Shown here: piece by piece, positions 11,038-22,933 of the stretch
Position numbering within the stretch: position 1 is the first letter of the stretch
Layout of the letters: each line of letters begins with the position of its first letter
Assembly: GCA_947095535.1 (NCBI GenBank)
Contig: OX352772.1
Location: 121,726,225 to 121,790,224 of the forward strand
Direction: 5' to 3'
DNA: 64,000 nt
From: Poecilobothrus nobilitatus
Taxonomy: Eukaryota > Arthropoda > Insecta > Diptera > Dolichopodidae
Translations under genes and position numbers: made by a program
The notes under the pieces: generated by a model
Databases searched by the model: none
What the model was told of the DNA's origin: nothing
Seen by the model: only the letters and a program-made list of their open reading frames with translations

Positions 11038-11790
11038 CTATGTGACGAGGAATTCGGTTTCCCTATTTAGAAACTCGGATTTGTCTAATTGGACATTTAG
11101 ATTTGTATCCTTTAGTCTTTGGAAAATCTTTGTAAGGGATTCCAGATGTTCTTGTGAAGAAGTGGAAAAGATGATTTTATCATCTAAGTAGACTAGACAA
11201 ATCTTGTTAATGTAGCCGTCCAAGACGTTGTTCATTAGGCGTTGGAAGGTGGCTGGGGCTGTCTTGAACCCAAAAGGCATACGAAGAAATTCGTAATGGC
11301 CGCCTTCCACACTGAATGCTATCTTGGAAATATCTCTCCCAGCAATTTCGATCTGGTGGAACCCTTTGGCAAGATCCAATGTTGTAAAATATTGGCATCT
11401 ACCGAGTTTTTCCAGAATTTCGTCGATGTTTGGAATGGGATAACTGTCGTCGATTGTCACTTCGTTCAACTCTCTATAGTCGATAACGATTCTTCATTTG
11501 CGTTGACCGTCTACGTCCAGTTTCTTGGGTACTACCCAAACTTGTGCAGAATATGGAGTTTGACTTGGGCTTATAATCTCTTTTTCCAACATCTTGGAAA
11601 ATTGGTTTTTCACTTCTTCTTTATGGACATATGGATAGCGATAGGTCTTAACAGCAAAGGGAACATGATCGTTCGTACGAATTACATGTTTTATTGCATT
11701 TGTAAAGGTTAGATCTAACTTCTCATTATAAAATATGCCCGAAAATCTTTTAATAATTCTATATAAATTTTGGCTTTCTTTGGGGTTCAA
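11038..11790 (-). pseudogene. Errantivirus reverse transcriptase relic
   Basis: Two minus-strand frames (11494-11790 and 11038-11469) are separated by one TGA that replaces a conserved Trp codon. Upstream: EKEIISPSQTPYSAQVWVVPKK. Downstream: [11 protein letters not shown] (residues 30-40), [18 protein letters not shown] and the catalytic VYLDD (93-97). This is a Ty3/gypsy RT core, otherwise complete. It is followed by RNase H and preceded by protease, as expected. Confidence 0.93.
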
Positions 11791-11799
11791 ATGGTTTAT

Positions 11800-12450
11800 T
11801 CAGATTTGTTTTAATAGTGGTGTTTTGTTTTTAACGTCGTTTGAAAAATAGAAATTTTCAAAAGTGACAGGTTCAGTTTCTAAAATACTAAAGGTCACAT
11901 TTTTAGGATTATTATCTGTGGTTTTGACACGTGCCTTAATTATATTGTTTTCTGTATTATATATGTCTTCTTTAATTATAATTTTGTTATCATCGGACGA
12001 TTTTCCGGGTGTGTATACCAAGCCAGATTTATGTTCTACTGGTATGTCAAGAAAATATTTTCCTTGGGTATCAAGAGAGTAAATTTTAGAATTTTTAAAG
12101 TGAATTGGTATTTTTCTATCCTCAATTTCTAAGCAACTATTGCTATAATCGATTTTAGCATTTAATTGACTTAAAATGTTATTCCCTAATAGGCCGTCGT
12201 ATTGGTCGTGGAATTTACAAACGAATAATTGTATTTTATCCGAAGGATCTCCTAATTCTTCGAATTATGGTACTTCTACCATATCATCATTATTGATGGT
12301 ATGTTGGAAAGTTTTGAGAGTGAGTGATATTGGTAATCGGTTTTTTCCACTTGGGGTCACACAAACCTGGGTTGACTATAGAATGTGTGGCTCCAGTGTC
12401 AATGATGAATTTTAGAGGGTTAGGAAAATTTTGGATATCTTGAGTATAAG
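11800..12450 (-). pseudogene. Errantivirus aspartic protease relic
   Basis: The active-site sequence KFIIDTGATHSIVNP lies near 12340-12400 in the minus-strand frame at 12290-12583. The rest of the fold (including QYDGLLGNNIL, the second conserved protease region) continues in a different frame to the ORF at 11800-12021. That ORF links to RT across one stop. The protease would cut the gag-pol polyprotein. Confidence 0.8.
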
Positions 12451-13020
12451 TATCCATAGGTTCGTGATCTTGTTGGTTCGGGTGGTGGTTGTAATTGTTC
12501 TGCTGTTGGTTGACAATATGTCTATTATATTGGTTTGGAGGGTAGTTGCAAGGTTGCGCATCAGTATTGTTATTTCTGTACACGTTCTTATCTCTTTGGT
12601 TTTGAGATCTATTGTTATTATTGCTATATTTATTGGTATTATTATTACGTCTGTTATCATAATTGTTTCTTTGGTTTGGTTTGGGATTAGAAGTATTTTG
12701 ATAGAAATTTTCTCTAGGTCTTCTATTGGTACCTTTGATATGTGGATAATGGATATTTGAACACCCATGGCGCGTTCTAAGTTAGTAGGATTTCTACAGA
12801 TTAGAACTGATTTCATGGGTTCAGGAATTTTATTTGTAAATATAGTTAATGCAGAATTTCTATTTCTCTCTGCTAACTCGTCCCTCACCATTGCTTTTAA
12901 TAACAATTTTATGTTAATTTTAAGTTTCAGTAGTGATGTAGAAAAGCAATTTGAAATGAAGTTAGTTTTATATGATGAAATTTTTAACAAAGTTTTTTCT
13001 TGTAGAAAGGAAATTTTATA
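12400..13020 (-). pseudogene. Errantivirus gag relic (C-terminal part)
   Basis: The minus-strand frame 12412-12990 contains RNSALTIFTNKIPEPMKSVL followed by RNPTNLERAMG, typical of errantivirus gag. A frameshift follows into an Asn/Gln-rich tail (frame 12290-12583: NNYNHHPNQQDHEP) that runs into the protease. I see no zinc knuckle, which is normal for this group. The N-terminal part of gag is missing or unrecognisable. Confidence 0.75.
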
Positions 13021-13740
13021 ATATATACATGTAACTGGATTACTGGAACACCGTGATTACTGGATATTAGGATGAAATTTTGTAGCTCATTGAATACAGC
13101 AGTTATCAAACATACACGAGAAGTTTTATAGAAATACACAGGAACACCTCTTTTGTTTTAGTTTAATTAGTTTGTAAATTTTTGTTTAATTATATATTTT
13201 TGTTTAGTTTATTTATTTTATTCTTCTTAAGTTTCGGGATCCCAATAATGTAAGGTTTGTTATTACAAAAATTTTTATTAATAGTAATTTTTGTTACACA
13301 AATTGTTTTTTTTTTATTTAGTTTTAATTTTATTTTAATTTCAATTTAATTATAATTTTAATTATATATATACAATATAATTTTTAACAAATATACATTT
13401 TTAGTTTTATTTTGTGTTTATTTTTTATTTATTTTCTTTATTTCTCTAAAAAGAGCTGAGAGGTCATACAGACTGTGTATTAAGAGCAGAAAATTTTACA
13501 AATTGTATGTAACAAAAAAAAAACAATTTTACAATAAAAAAAAAATTAATTTAAAATTAAAAATAAATATTTAATTGTATGATTTAATTTAAATAGGAAA
13601 ATATAATTTATGATTCAACTAATCAAGAGAGAAAACAAAACAAAATATTATATAATATTAATTCCACTAATTTTATAGTTAATAATGTAAACAAATTTGT
13701 TTTATTTTATTTATTTTTTTCTTTTTATCAAATAATTAGT
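13021..13740 (-). other. Errantivirus leader / probable LTR region, AT-rich
   Basis: No coding signal. On the minus strand TTGGGATCCCGAAAC (about 13230-13250) could be a primer-binding site, with LTR to its right. A GC-richer patch near 13440-13500 with an AATAAAG signal on the minus strand could be R/U5. The two element ends could not be aligned with each other by eye, so LTR limits are not given. Confidence 0.35.
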
Positions 13741-13748
13741 TCTAAAAA

Positions 13749-14365
13749 TTATTTTTTCAATTTAGTTTTAATTTTGCTTTTTTCTAAAAATTGTATTTCA
13801 TAAAGTAAGGCATTAAAACTTTTTATTGAAGAGACGTAAATTGCACAAAGGCCATATGATTTAAAATTTATATTTAGACAATGATGCAGTAAATTTGAAG
13901 ATCTTGTGTCATGAGAGTGTATTTCATTATTATGAAGTAATTGCATATTACTCTTAATTAACTCATTTTTTATATTATATATATGTAATGCTTGCATCAT
14001 TATTTTGAAGAATTCAATTGGTAATATTTCAAAATGTTTCTGCATGTTAGTTGTTGGCGTACGATGATGTAGACCAAAGAAATTTTTTATCGCTTTATTT
14101 TGGATAATCTGAAGCATATGCATGTTTTTTTCGAAAGTATAGTCCCATACAACAACACCATAAGTAATAGTAGAGTGAAATAGATAGTAGAATATGGTTT
14201 TTTTATTATCATGTGGAATTCTTTTTTGTGCAAATTTAAAACTACTCGCAATACGTCCACATTTTTTTACTAATTAATTTGAGTGATAAGTCGATTTTAA
14301 ATCAGAATCAATGAATACAGCAGGATGTTTAAATACTTTTACTTTTTCAATATTGGTGCTTTTAT
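13749..14365 (-). pseudogene. Non-LTR retrotransposon 3' fragment (RT C-terminal domain)
   Basis: The minus-strand ORF 13749-14123 (LQIIQNKAIKNFFGLHHRTP) and the decayed frame upstream (KKCGRIASSFKFAQKRIPHD, YGVVVWDY) match the region C-terminal to RT in Jockey/CR1 elements. It is a second, different copy from the one at 9540-10099. The 5' edge at about 14365 breaks abruptly into exon-like sequence also found at 42160-42215, as expected of a 5'-truncated insertion. Confidence 0.8.
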
Positions 14366-16210
14366 CTGGGTGATTATCTGGAGAAACAACCAAGCCACTT
14401 GATATTTTTTTTAAGGCCGTTGTAACCCATTGGCTATTTATTCCTGTAACAATAAATTAAATTAAATTACATTGTATTAAATATAAAACAAAGCAGATTA
14501 TAATAATAAACAATTAGTAAATTTATAAAGAAGTCAATTTATAAGTAAAGCAATATTATCACATCTTGGAGTTTTTAATAAAAGCTGGTCGTTAGTTTAA
14601 TCAATTAAAAGCTACTTCTATTTTTACACCACTTATGATTAAAAAAATGCAAGTAGGGTAAAAATTTTAAAAAACATCTTTTGGGAGCACTTCCGTAGTT
14701 ATGAAGAAACATTTTCTGCAAACTCTTATTTTTTCATTATTGACAAATAAAACAAAATTGACTTTTTGAAATTCTAATTTTTTTTTGGTTCAGTTTGTTT
14801 TTTGTTTTGTTTTTAGTAGTGTCATATTACAAATAAATTGCCATTTTCGATTTTTGTCGGGCAAAATTTATCGAAATTTTTCTGTATGATTTCTATATTT
14901 ACTAAATCAATGCATCGGTTCTTGCAGCTAATGGAGTAGCCTGGTCCCATTCTCTTAGCTCTTAGCTTTTATGAGGTTTCCATGTGAATTAATGTATTTC
15001 TCTCCCTTATTACATGCCATTTTAGCTTTAGTACCATTGAAGAAAGTTTTTATTTTTTTTGCGACCTTTTTGTTTCGGTGTTGCTGGCAACTTTCGTTTT
15101 CGGGGATATTGTTGTAAAATTTCTGTATTATTTTAATTTTCTTCTACAATGGAATGACTTTATATTTTTTCTTTACTGACTTTCTTGACCTTAAATTAAA
15201 AAAGTCGATGTAGCTATTAAACTTGTTTTATAAAAAAAGTTCGGATTTTGGTTTTTTCTAGAAGATTAAAGTATTCGCGCGGTAAAAAAAATAAAACATC
15301 ACAAACTTCTATTTTTTTTTATTTGTGAATTTGCATTTAAAGTTCCTTCAAGTGCAATAAATTAATAATATCTTATTAGTTCTATAAAAAAATTTTACTA
15401 ATTCATAAAAAATAAATTAGTTTAAAATAAACAGTGTAAAACCAGCAACGACTCGTAACATTTTAATACAGAAATCGCTATTAAAAAATATAATTAAGAA
15501 ATTATTAAACATCAATTGTACTTAATATACATACATTTGAAATTATTTATAAATTATTTTTTTAATTAATAGAAATATTTCCAGTAAAATCAATTATTTT
15601 TTATAAGATTTTGAAGTTTAAAAGTGGTACGATTTTACGGTACATATTTTATATATCTTTTAAAATAATGTAACTGCTATTTTATTTTACGTGGAATTTT
15701 ACTTTGAATTTTAAACGAAAAAATAATCTAAAAAAAATTGTTTTATTATGTAAGATTTTGTTTTTAGCTTTTTTGCAATTTTAAGTTGACGCATTAACAA
15801 TTAGTTCATATTATATTATGATAAAAATATATTGAACAATGAATAAACTACAATGATATAAAAAATGTCTCTACTGAGAGAAAACGTCTTATAGGTAATG
15901 CTCGAATAAAATCTTTATGAATAAAACAATTATTTCTCAAAGCTCAACGGTTTTTTTTTTTTGAAAATGACGAATTTTGTTAACACTATGTTAACACTTT
16001 TAATAAACTTAATATTAGATCTACAGGATCTGAAGGAATATACTCGCTCCCGCTATTTTCAAAATCAGGAAATTCGTCAGACATCTCTTCATTAATAATG
16101 TTATTGTTATAGTTGATAACACTTTTGTTTTTATTTAATAATTTACTTTTTGGTGTAATAGGACTAAAACTTGGTAACTCAAAACTTTAATTTTTTTCCG
16201 AGGTTATCTT
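14366..16210 (-). pseudogene. Decayed multi-exon relic of a repetitive insect protein family
   Basis: Three coding islands can be read in order on the minus strand. About 16030-16200 is acidic (EMSDEFPDFENSGSEYIPSD). About 14900-15130 is basic (KKVAKKIKTFFNGTKAKMAC) and leads into a Cys-containing part, CKNRCIDLVN. About 14366-14460 reads INSQWVTTALKKISSGLVVS. From memory this resembles an uncharacterised, highly repeated insect protein family (acidic N-terminus, C..C..C module, then SPDKRG) that may be transposase-derived. An AG splice-like edge precedes the last island. Stops are present. The assignment is tentative; the layout is seen. Confidence 0.45.
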
Positions 16211-16370
16211 ATTGTTATAATTGCTACTACTTATAATTACTTACAAAACAAGATCAATTTTTAACAAATATTCAAATAAAAAGATTATTTAAGTACTTTA
16301 CTGGCTGTAACTTCCATTTCTACTTAGTTATTATCATCAAGATTTCTTTTTTCTAGAAAATGTAATATTT
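16211..16370. other. AT-rich sequence with no identified feature
   Basis: No ORF and no repeat was recognised between the relic gene and the palindrome. Confidence 0.5.
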
Positions 16371-18858
16371 TACAGTTACAGCCCCTCAAACCTTGAAAAA
16401 GCCCTATTTTAAATGAGTATATCTCATGTTCTGTTTAACGTTTTGAAAACGTCATTCGACAGCTATTTTTTATTACTTTGTAAATTAATATCAAAACTAT
16501 ACAATTATTTTAAATTTAGTATTTAAATTTACTGTTATGTGAAAACCGAATTTTGCATGATTTTTCTGCCTTCATAACTCCGGCATACTTTTAGATATTG
16601 ACTTGAAATTTTGAGGACATAAAGAACTTTTATAATTAGTATGAGTTTCCTCAGAAATTTTTTTTGGACCACCCCCTGTTTATGAGCTATTAGGGCTCAA
16701 ATATTGAAAATTTGCCATTTTTAAACACCTCTAACTTAGGCACCTGTACACATTTTACTTAGGCAAGATATAAAAATTAAAGCTCCAGTGATATATTTTT
16801 ATGTGTGTTAAAGGTTTCTTTTAGTTGTATAGGGTTCCAGAGTTTCAGCCCCTCAAAATTGCAAAAAAGCCCCATATTCAGTTGTATATATCTCAGGCTC
16901 TGCGTAATAATTTTAATACAATCTAAAACCGCTAGAAGATAAAAATTTCGTTATCTCTATAAAGCAATATCAAAATTATGCAATATTTTGTATTTTACTA
17001 TTTAAATTTACCGGTATGTGAAAACTACTTTTTGCATGAAATATCTTTTTTCATAACTCCGCCACGCCTTTAGATAGTAACCTGAAATTTTGAGACAAGA
17101 AAGAACTTTTATAATTAGTATAAATTTCCTTAGAAAATTTTTTAGCACCACCCCTTGTTTAAGAGCTACTAGGGCTGAAAAATTGGAAATTGGCTATTTT
17201 TAGGCACATATAACTTAAGCACCTGTACAAATTTTTCTTCGGCAAGACATAAAAATTAAAGCTCCAGTAATATATTTTTACGTCCGTTAAGGGTTTTTCT
17301 TAGTTATATAGGGTTTCGGCTTTAAAGCCCCTGAAAATTCCAGAAGAGACCTATTTTCAAATTTTTTCTTATTACAAAAAAATTCTTAATTCATTTTATT
17401 GCTTAAATTTTAAAATTTTTGTGCAAGTCACAATTCCAAACAGTTTGTATTGTTTTTTGGAAATGTGCGCTTGTTTTTTTGTAAACCAATGTAAACCAAC
17501 GGTTTTTAAAAGCGCCAAATTTCTAAAAGACAATACAAACTATTTAGAATTGTGACTTGCACAAAAATTTGAAAATTTCATGTAATAAGAAAAAACGTGA
17601 AAATAGGACATTTTTAAAATTTTGAAGGGCCGTAAGTCCGGAATCCTATATAACTAAAAAACACGGTTAACACACGTAAAAATATATTATTGAACCTTTA
17701 ATTTTCATGTCTTGCCGAAGAAAAATTTTTACAGGTGCCTAAGTTACAGCTGTCTAAAAATAGCAAATTATCAATTTTTGAGGCGTAATAACTCTTAAAG
17801 AGGGGTCGCTACCAAAAAATTTTCTGAGGAAACTTATACTTATACTAATTCTAAGTTCTTTCTTGTCTCAAAATTTCAGGTTCCTATCTAAAGACGTGCC
17901 GGAGTTATGAAAAAAGAAATTTCATGCAAAATGTGGTTTTCACATAACGGTAAATTTGGATAATAAATTAAAAAATATTACATAATTTTGATATTGTTTT
18001 ATAAAGATAATAAAATTTTCGATCTTCTGGTGGTTTTAGATTGCAAAACTATTACGCAGAGCCTGAGATATATACTTCTGAAAATGGGGCTTTTTCGCAA
18101 TTTTGAAGAGCTGCAACTTTAGAACCCTTTACAACTAAAATAAACCTTTAACACACGTAAAAATATATTACTGTAGCTTTAATTTTTATACCTTTACGAA
18201 GTAAAATGTGTACAGGTGTTTAAAAATAGCAAATTTTCAATTTTTGAGCCCTAATAGCTCATAAACAGGGGGTGGTCCAAAAAAATTTTCTGAGCAAACT
18301 TATACTAATTCTAAAAGTTCTTTCTTGCCTCAAAATTTCAAGCCTCTATCTAAAAGCTTGCCGGAGTTATGAAAGTAGAAAAATCATGCAAAATTTGGTT
18401 TTCACTTAACGATAAATTTAAATACTAAATTTAAAAAAATTGTATAATCTTGATATTAATTTAGAAAGGTAAAAAAAATAGCTGTCGAATGACGTTTTCA
18501 GATTGAAAAATCTGAAGCAGAACATAAGATATATGCATTTAAAAAAAGGCTTTTTCAAAGTTTGAGCGGCTGCAGCTCTGTAATGGATGGGGACTACATG
18601 AAAAAGTTGTTCCATAAAATTATTTTTTTTATGAGAGCTACCCATGGTTTAAATTATTTTTCTCTATCTTTAACAGTATAGAAGTTTTGTAAACAGACGG
18701 ACAGACGGACAGACGGACAGACGGAAAGACGGACGGAAGGACAGAGTGAAACTAATAGGCACATTTTTTCAAAATTTTTTTGGAAATGTGCTAAAAATGT
18801 GTGCATTGTATAATGTATACATATAAAAATTTGCTATTATTGGAATGCGTATTCGTAG
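16371..18858. mobile_element. Two F3 Helentron-like repeats in inverted orientation (large palindrome)
   Basis: Sequence from about 16371 to 17475 is the reverse complement, with scattered mismatches, of about 17500-18590. The centre lies near 17480-17490, where two hairpin ends (GGAAATGTGC and AAACCAACGGTTT) meet. Each arm has two modules of about 475 bp with CATAACGGTAAATT-like sites. Only the right arm keeps the other end: a GACAGACGGAC tract at about 18694-18740 and GGAAATGTGCTAAAA at about 18781. Positions about 18630-18858 are almost the same as 29945-30153, including flanking DNA up to GCGTATTCGTA. Confidence 0.8.
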
Positions 18859-18859
18859 G

Positions 18860-19697
18860 TTAGGTTAAGGTGGCTGCCAAAAAGGCACACTTAGACCGTA
18901 TTTACTCCATTGTGATAAAACATAGAAGCTTTTCTATCCCACTCGTTAAAACCAATTTGAGCTCTTTGCAAAGCGAAGAATACTCTTCACATTTTTACCT
19001 GACAGGTCGCTAAGGCTGTCGAAGAGATATTGGGTATTCCTTCTTGCCGACAAGACCGGGCATGTGCAAAGGAGATGAAGAGTAGTTTCCTCCTCTTCTT
19101 CATCCTTGCAGGCTCTACAATAGTCGCTTGCGGATAAGCCAAGTCTTCTGGCATGCTTCCCTATTAGACAGTGACCGGTGATTATATCTATTGCCATTCT
19201 AATGTCTGCCCTTTTGAGAGCAAGCAGATCATTGGATCGTCTTAAATCGGTTTTGGCAATCTATTGATATAGCAATCTTGTGATATTACACGAGCTTAAG
19301 TTTGACCATTTGTAATTTACCATATCCGTTATTTCCTTACGAAATAACGTTTTGCTTGTGGATAGAGGTACCCCTAGTCCTGCCCTATCCGGCAGAACTT
19401 GTAAGGTTGTACCAATTCTTGCGAGTTCATAAGCTTTTTCATTTCCCGGAATACCTCGATGACCTGGTACCCAGCAAAGCTGAATGCTAAACTGCCTGGC
19501 CATCTCGTTAAGAAGTTTTCGGCAGTTTATTACAGTCTTCGAGGTTGTGCATGTTGATTCCAGAGATTTTAACGCAGCCTGACTGTCTGACAGAATACGT
19601 ACTTGCTTCACAGTCAAAACGCTTCTATTCAGTAGAATCAAGGCTTCTTGAATTGCCATAATTTCCGCTTGGAAGACGCTACAATGGTCTGGTACAA
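18860..19697 (-). pseudogene. Non-LTR retrotransposon 3' fragment: RNase H and C-terminal zinc region
   Basis: The minus-strand frame 19261-19659, open up to 19697, holds an RNase H: FQAEIMAIQEAL, RILSDSQAAL and CWVPGHRGIPGNEKAYELA. The usual catalytic GNEKADE is GNEKAYE, so an Asp is lost. After one stop (TAG near 19261) the frame 18946-19197 gives ITGHCLIGKHARRLGLS and a C-C-H-C knuckle (CRACKDEEEE, HLLCTC). This is the 3' end of an I/R1/LOA-type element. Its 3' tail contains TAACCTAACCTACG on the minus strand. It is truncated 5' exactly where the P-associated repeat starts (19698). Confidence 0.87.
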
Positions 19698-21289
19698 TAA
19701 AAATTTTTCCTCCTTTTCAACTCGAATAAATTTAAAGACTTTTGCAGTCCATACTCCAAATAAACAAAATTCCTTTTTTGTTATATGTAATTGACCTTGA
19801 ATTTGATAAAAGTAGTCATGTGTTCGAGTATGGTTGGGATTAACGTCCGCGTTCGATTATAATGAAATTTATTATAACGGAACTTGGTAGTCATTTGAAG
19901 GTCAAATTGATTATTTGAAAATCTTCCTATTATTTTGTAGTATTTTACTTTAACAGTTATATTTTTCGTCTAAGATGGTATACGGGAACCATTTTCATAA
20001 TTATAGAGCATAATACTATCCTTAATATACAACTTATTTCGTCTTAATCGTGAAAATTGAAAATTTTCAAGTGAAAATTTCGATAAAAAAAAAATTAAAA
20101 CTTTCAAAAAAACCACTATACATGTAAAATTTTCAAAGACACCCTATATGTATTACTATACCGTTAGAAAAGCTCTTTTCAACTTCTTTTCAACGGTATA
20201 TAACAAGTATGGTAAGACTTGGCAAATAGTCCTACCACAGGACACAAATGAAATTGAAACAAGAATTTTAATAAAAAATACATTTCCATACTTGATTTCT
20301 CATACATTTATTTTACCTCTTTGTTTTTTGTTGAAATTTGTAAAATAATTGCAATTAGAATGGATTTTAGAGTTGGATTCAAAATCAGGATTGCCGCTTT
20401 TTCCAGAATATTTATACATATGTATACGTGAGATTCTGAATTAAGAGGAATTTTGGAGTTGGATTCAAAATTAGGGTTGACACTTTTTCCAGAATATTTA
20501 TACATATGCATAAGTGAGATTTTGAATTAGGAGGCATTTTAGTGTTGGATTCAAAATCAGGGTTTCAATAATTTGTTTACCGGGAGTTTACCACTATTTT
20601 AAATTTTTATTTTTTGCAATATGCATGTAAAAAATTAAAAATAAACAATAGAAAAAATTACTGTAAAAATTTATCATAAATTTAAGTCTATTAAACCAAA
20701 GATTATATAAGTAGTATAAGATGTCGCATTACGAACAAAATTTTGTCACACATTTTTTTTATTAGTGCACCCATTGGTAGGTGCAGCACCATGTGTTGCT
20801 GCAACAATGTACCCAAATGTTTACAAAGTTACAATTTGTGTCAGAGGCTAGAGCTAACTTTGTATACAGATTGTATTAGTTTTTTATGTATGCATAATAT
20901 CTATGTGCGTTAGTATTTTATTTGATATTATATTTATTATTTAGTTTATTATATGTAAATCAATTCTGGTGTTCCTAAAATTTAATATTCAAAAAATAAA
21001 ATTTCTCAGTGGACCGAAAATAAAAATTTGGAAATATTTTTAAATTATGCAGATAAAGATATTTATTTTTTTTTAATATTATTTAATATTCAGACAAAAT
21101 TATTATTTTATTTAAATTATATTTTTATTTAAATTTTCGAGTCTACTTGTTTGACTAGAAAATATTTTGACTGTAGCCCAACGACAATGTTTTCGTAACA
21201 ATACAGTTAATAAAAATTTTAAAATTGATATTTTATGCTCGTAACAGGGGTTATATTTATAAATTTTTCATGTCTAAAAATATCTTGAA
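19698..21289 (-). mobile_element. Non-coding 3' portion of the P-element-like repeat (third copy)
   Basis: From AATAAAAATTTTTCCTCC at 19698 to TATCTTGAAAA at about 21289 this matches 31268-32880 with about 2-3 percent differences and a few small deletions (for example about 40 bp near 19888). It stops where an F1 repeat begins, just before the transposase coding part would start. It contains a tandem repeat (20362-20570) and the motif CCAAAGATTATATAAGTAGT (about 20696). Confidence 0.75.
20362..20570 (+). repeat. 87-bp tandem repeat, about 2.4 units
   Basis: Units begin GTTGGATTCAAAATCAGG and include CTTTTTCCAGAATATTTATA. Starts lie near 20365, 20453 and 20539. The same array lies at about 31997-32205 in the paralogous repeat. 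Confidence 0.8.
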
Positions 21290-22922
21290 AACGAGGAAGA
21301 ATACAGTTGCCTTTGTCAACTCTTAGATACCCGTACGAACCGTTAGTATGTTAACAGCCTGTCACTCTGCTCACAATATTATTTTTTTAATATTTTAGTA
21401 TTTTAAAATAATTTGGGTGAATTTTATAATTTCTAGAACTATGGGTTGTATATATATTCAAATATTATATACATATTTGTATGGGCTGTATATATATTTT
21501 ATATATATTCAAACTATATATTTATACATTCTTCAAAAGCAGATTTTAACCTTTCACATCACGATTATCAATCCAAAACTTTTTCAAATATTCTATAGTA
21601 CCATTTAATACTAAGCGGTAAATGTATATTAAATTTACTTAGTACAAAATAGTAAATATAATTTTAAATATTATATTATATTATATTTAAATATAATAAT
21701 TGTTCCATTGACAAAATAATTTCTTATAAGTACAATAAAATACATATATGTATGTAAATACGGCGCTATATAATATACATCTATACTCTTATCATTCCTT
21801 CATCAGTGACATATACGATATGTAAATCAACATGATATTATATAAGTATCTATGTATATCAATATCATATAAATAAAAATTGTTCAAGCATCCGTTATGT
21901 TGTTTATTTAATTACATTTTTTTGTACTACGCATTATTCTTCAACAATTTCAAATTATCGAGTAAAACAAATGCAAAAAATTTGTTGAAGAAATTTGTTA
22001 GAAAATTTGAAAACATCAAGTAACACTTTCGTCAATTATAAAGTAACCCTCTATTTTTAAAAAAAGTTGTTAACAGAAATAAGAGTATAATGTTGAAGCT
22101 TTAATTTTTGTGTATTACTTCAAAACAATTTTAACAGGTGTTCAAGTTACAGGTGTTTAAAAATAGGAAATTTTCAGTTTTTGACCCCTTACAGCTCCTA
22201 AACAGGGGGTGATACAAAAAAAATTTCTGAAATGACTCATACTTATTTTCAAAGGTCTAACTTCTGTCAAATTTTCAAGTTTCCAACTTTAACTGTTTAG
22301 CAGATAGAAGGGTTAAAGAATTTTGCAAAATTTGAGTTTCGCATAACGGTAAATTAAGACACCGTATGCCACCTCTATATATTAATTGTATACATATTTT
22401 TAAAGCTAATAAAAGTAGTAATCGTTTTGCATTTTCAAAATGAAGATATACTTTATACAACTTGTGCTATAACAATTTAAATATAGAGCTCTTTTGAACC
22501 TTTGGGGAGCTGTAGCTCCGTAACGGGTGGAGCTATAAAAAAAAGTTATTAAAAATAAAATTAATATTTTTGTGAGATCTATCAGAAGCTAAAATTTCAT
22601 AGCTCTATTTCAAAAAAAGTGTGGGGATCTAAAAGTTAGGTGTTCGAGAGCTACCCTAAGGTTTGGTCCAAACTCAACCAAAAAAAATAGGGAACCTACA
22701 AATTACTCCCAGAATATTTTGTGTAAATTTCAAGATTCTAGCTTTCTTAGTTTTTGAGTTAGCGTGCTGACGGACGGACGGACGGACGGACATGGCTCAA
22801 AAGTCTTAGAATTTTTTTCTGATCCGATCCATACCTTTGAAGGTATAACTAGCTCGCTTATTTCGAGGTGTTACAAACGGAGGAGTAATTTTATTATACC
22901 CGATCCTATCGTACGGGTATAA
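21290..22922 (-). mobile_element. Helentron-like repeat F1, full length
   Basis: The left edge (AAACGAGGAAG), a hairpin (AGTTG-N9-CAACT), ATACCCGTACGA, an AT-rich microsatellite-like middle, one module with CATAACGGTAAATT and CCGTAACGGGTGG, a GACGGAC tract near 22772 and the end CGTACGGGTATAA near 22922 are all present. It interrupts the P-element-like repeat on its left. A second F1 lies right beside it in the opposite orientation. Confidence 0.88.
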
Positions 22923-22933
22923 TAAATATATAG

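Larger units (their letters stand above)
2259..13260 (-). mobile_element. Ty3/gypsy errantivirus (env-bearing LTR retroelement), inactive, split by an insertion
   Basis: Reading right to left on the minus strand, the gene order is gag (about 13000-12400), protease, RT, RNase H (to 10420), then after the interruption at 4634-10412 the pol tether, integrase and env (to about 2262). This is the order in insect errantiviruses. All reading frames carry stops or frameshifts, so the copy is dead. A candidate primer-binding region lies near 13230-13250 (RC contains TTGGGATCCCGAAAC). LTRs are not clearly defined. Confidence 0.9.

Noticed and set aside
12431..13021. Plus-strand ORFs of 84-109 codons
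   Set aside because: Antisense shadows of the errantivirus gag relic, hydrophobic because the sense strand is Asn-rich.
16371..18858. A true foldback (FB-type) transposon
   Set aside because: A single-armed full-length F3 copy exists at 50688-51984, so the inversion is secondary.
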